Source: Bacteroidales bacterium UBA714 (GTDB lineage Bacteria > Bacteroidota > Bacteroidia > Bacteroidales > UBA932). Taken from it: a stretch of DNA of 5,990 nt. Below are positions 5,649 through 5,990 of this stretch, one piece after another. Position 1 is the stretch's first letter. Every line of letters starts with the position of its first letter. The position numbers were made by a program, and so were the translations under genes. Location of the stretch: NCBI GenBank assembly GCA_002298075.1, contig DBLW01000185.1:1-5990 (forward strand). Reading direction: 5' to 3'. The notes below the pieces were generated by a model. The model saw only the letters and a list, made by a program, of their open reading frames with translations. It ran no database searches and had not been told where the DNA came from.

Positions 5649-5680
5649 CAAATATAGCCAAAGTAGAGAGCAGAGGCAAA
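5649..5680 (-). promoter_or_regulatory. Bacteroidetes-type promoter directly upstream of the barrel-protein gene
   Basis: Read on the - strand, TTTG (5680-5677) is followed after 20 nt by TATATTTG (5656-5649), a perfect match to TTTG / TAnnTTTG with normal spacing. Only CAGCC separates the -7 box from the ATG. Transcription from it would start at or within a few bases of the start codon, giving an almost leaderless mRNA. The motif is part of repeat unit 1. Confidence 0.6.
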
Positions 5681-5697
5681 ATTTATTTTGACTATGC
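5670..5697. repeat. Palindrome B, unit 1
   Basis: GCAGAGGCAAAAT (5670-5682), a TT centre, and ATTTTGACTATGC (5685-5697); 11 of 13 positions pair. The core CAAAAT/ATTTTG is perfect and contains the - strand TTTG of the promoter motif. Confidence 0.65.
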
Positions 5698-5709
5698 CGA
5701 GACCAAGCA

Positions 5710-5735
5710 TATATATGAACCTTAGTTCAAATATA
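5710..5735. repeat. Palindrome A, copy 1 (unit 1/2 junction)
   Basis: TGAAC (5716-5720), loop CTTA, GTTCA (5725-5729). After one A-A mismatch the arms extend with TATAT (5710-5714) against ATATA (5731-5735), so 10 of 11 positions pair. The - strand -7 box TATATTTG forms one arm. Confidence 0.8.
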
Positions 5736-5759
5736 GCCAAAGTTGAGCGCATAGGGAAA
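5728..5759 (-). promoter_or_regulatory. Promoter-like motif in repeat unit 2
   Basis: On the - strand TTTC (5759-5756), one base off TTTG, then 20 nt, then TATATTTG (5735-5728). It points toward the barrel-protein gene. Confidence 0.35.
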
Positions 5760-5776
5760 ATTTATTTTCACTATGC
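5749..5776. repeat. Palindrome B, unit 2
   Basis: GCATAGGGAAAAT (5749-5761), a TT centre, and ATTTTCACTATGC (5764-5776); 12 of 13 positions pair. Relative to unit 1 the core is GAAAAT/ATTTTC instead of CAAAAT/ATTTTG, a compensatory pair, and the outer arm is improved by GCATAG pairing with CTATGC. Confidence 0.7.
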
Positions 5777-5788
5777 CGAGACCAAGCG

Positions 5789-5814
5789 TATATATGTCCG
5801 TCAGGACAAATATA
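5789..5814. repeat. Palindrome A, copy 2 (unit 2/3 junction)
   Basis: TGTCC (5795-5799), loop GTCA, GGACA (5804-5808), flanked by TATAT and ATATA as in copy 1. Two of the three variable arm bases differ from copy 1 and each has a matching change in the other arm, so pairing is kept. Confidence 0.8.
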
Positions 5815-5838
5815 GCAAAAGTCGAGAGCAGAGGCAAA
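5807..5838 (-). promoter_or_regulatory. Promoter-like motif in repeat unit 3
   Basis: On the - strand TTTG (5838-5835), 20 nt, TATATTTG (5814-5807): both boxes are perfect and the spacing equals that of unit 1. Confidence 0.45.
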
Positions 5839-5855
5839 ATTTATTTTGGCTATGC
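5828..5855. repeat. Palindrome B, unit 3
   Basis: GCAGAGGCAAAAT (5828-5840), a TT centre, and ATTTTGGCTATGC (5843-5855); 11 of 13 positions pair. The left arm is identical to unit 1. Confidence 0.65.
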
Positions 5856-5868
5856 CGAGACCACTGCG

Positions 5869-5894
5869 TATATATGAGCCTTGGCTCAAATATA
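5869..5894. repeat. Palindrome A, copy 3 (unit 3/4 junction)
   Basis: TGAGC (5875-5879), loop CTTG, GCTCA (5884-5888), with the same TATAT/ATATA flanks. The arm differs from copies 1 and 2, again with the complementary base changed in the partner arm. Confidence 0.8.
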
Positions 5895-5920
5895 GCAAAA
5901 GTCGAGAGCAAAACGTCAAA
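5887..5920 (-). promoter_or_regulatory. Promoter-like motif in repeat unit 4
   Basis: On the - strand TTTG (5920-5917), 22 nt, TATATTTG (5894-5887). The spacing is 2 nt longer than in units 1 and 3. A fifth TATATTTG lies at 5976-5969, with its upstream box unclear at the window edge. Confidence 0.35.
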
Positions 5921-5938
5921 CTTGCTTGTAAGTTTTGC
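5908..5938. repeat. Palindrome B, unit 4, with a replaced core
   Basis: GCAAAAC (5908-5914) pairs perfectly with GTTTTGC (5932-5938). An alternative inner pairing is CAAACTT (5917-5923) with AAGTTTTG (5930-5937), one base bulged. The AAAATTTATTTT core of units 1-3 is gone, yet the place is still occupied by an inverted repeat, now with a longer centre. This accounts for the longer unit. Confidence 0.6.
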
Positions 5939-5950
5939 CGAAACCAAGCG

Positions 5951-5976
5951 TATATATGAACTTTAGTTCAAATATA
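5951..5976. repeat. Palindrome A, copy 4 (array end)
   Basis: TGAAC (5957-5961), loop TTTA, GTTCA (5966-5970), with TATAT/ATATA flanks. The arms equal copy 1 while the loop differs by one base. Confidence 0.8.
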
Positions 5977-5990
5977 AGAAACTGTTTTGA

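Larger units (their letters stand above)
5649..5976. repeat. Tandem array of four 79-82 bp units plus a partial fifth
   Basis: Taking CAAATATA as the unit start, copies begin at 5649, 5728, 5807, 5887 and 5969, giving lengths of 79, 79, 80 and 82 bp. Shared blocks after CAAATATA are a GCCAAAGT or GCAAAAGT block, GAGAGCAGAGG (or variants), an AAAATTTATTTT core, CTATGCCGAGACCA and GCGTATATATG. The fifth copy keeps only CAAATATA before unique sequence (from 5977), so the array ends there. Unit 1 stops at the ATG of the barrel-protein gene. Unit lengths are not all multiples of three, which argues against a coding repeat. Each unit contains two palindromes and one promoter-like motif. This is not a CRISPR array: there are no invariant repeats separated by unique spacers. 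No mobility gene is present. The 340-bp stretch holds no credible gene. Confidence 0.9.

Noticed and set aside
5722..5919. 65-codon - strand frame in the repeat array
   Set aside because: Same reason: it reads through palindromes and promoter-like boxes and matches no protein family I know.
5688..5966. 92-codon + strand frame across the repeat array, with repeated peptide 'AKVE...YAETKRIY'
   Set aside because: It is produced by translating the tandem repeat. Unit lengths of 79-82 bp shift the frame between units, different frames give equally repetitive peptides, and there is no start signal.
5649..5976. CRISPR array
   Set aside because: Units are adjacent, 79-82 bp and similar along their whole length, with no invariant short repeat and no unique spacers. 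No cas gene is present.

Overview
This window looks like a Bacteroidales chromosome. The protein signatures fit that group: a Bacteroides-type TatC beginning MSFWGHLEALRW, a cupin/AraC regulator, an Fe-type superoxide dismutase and a GH89-type glycosidase remnant. So do the promoter-like boxes of the Bacteroidetes form TTTG / TAnnTTTG and the general lack of strong Shine-Dalgarno sites. These calls come from reading the sequence alone, with no database search.

Layout. 1-210 is the 3' end of a + strand AMP-binding (acyl-CoA synthetase-like) gene, followed by a hairpin. 434-967 (+) is a stand-alone FMN nitroreductase with a strong terminator. Starting inside that terminator, 1031-1621 (+) is a 5'-truncated remnant of an alpha-N-acetylglucosaminidase (GH89) that keeps only the C-terminal helical domain. 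After another hairpin come tatA (1706-1903) and tatC (1887-2684), overlapping and co-oriented, which together form a minimal twin-arginine translocase. A hairpin at 2717-2758 separates tatC from a convergent gene (2795-3631, -) coding for an Fe superoxide dismutase fused to a complete C-terminal rubredoxin. A 312-bp divergent region separates this from an AraC-family regulator (3944-4861, +). At 4984-5643 (-) is a small secreted, probably outer-membrane beta-barrel protein.

The last 340 bp (5649-5990) hold no credible gene. They form a tandem array of four units of 79-82 bp plus a partial fifth. Each unit contains two palindromes whose arms differ between units but keep pairing through compensatory changes. 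Each unit also carries a Bacteroidetes-style promoter motif pointing toward the barrel-protein gene, and the nearest -7 box ends only 5 nt before its ATG.

The two most interesting things are the SOD-rubredoxin fusion and the covarying palindromic, promoter-bearing repeat array. In the fusion, a one-electron donor is tethered to a superoxide-processing enzyme, which suggests a superoxide-reductase-like activity in an anaerobe. The nitroreductase, the SOD fusion and the divergent regulator suggest a redox or oxygen-stress flavour, but the genes are in separate transcription units and joint function is not demonstrated.
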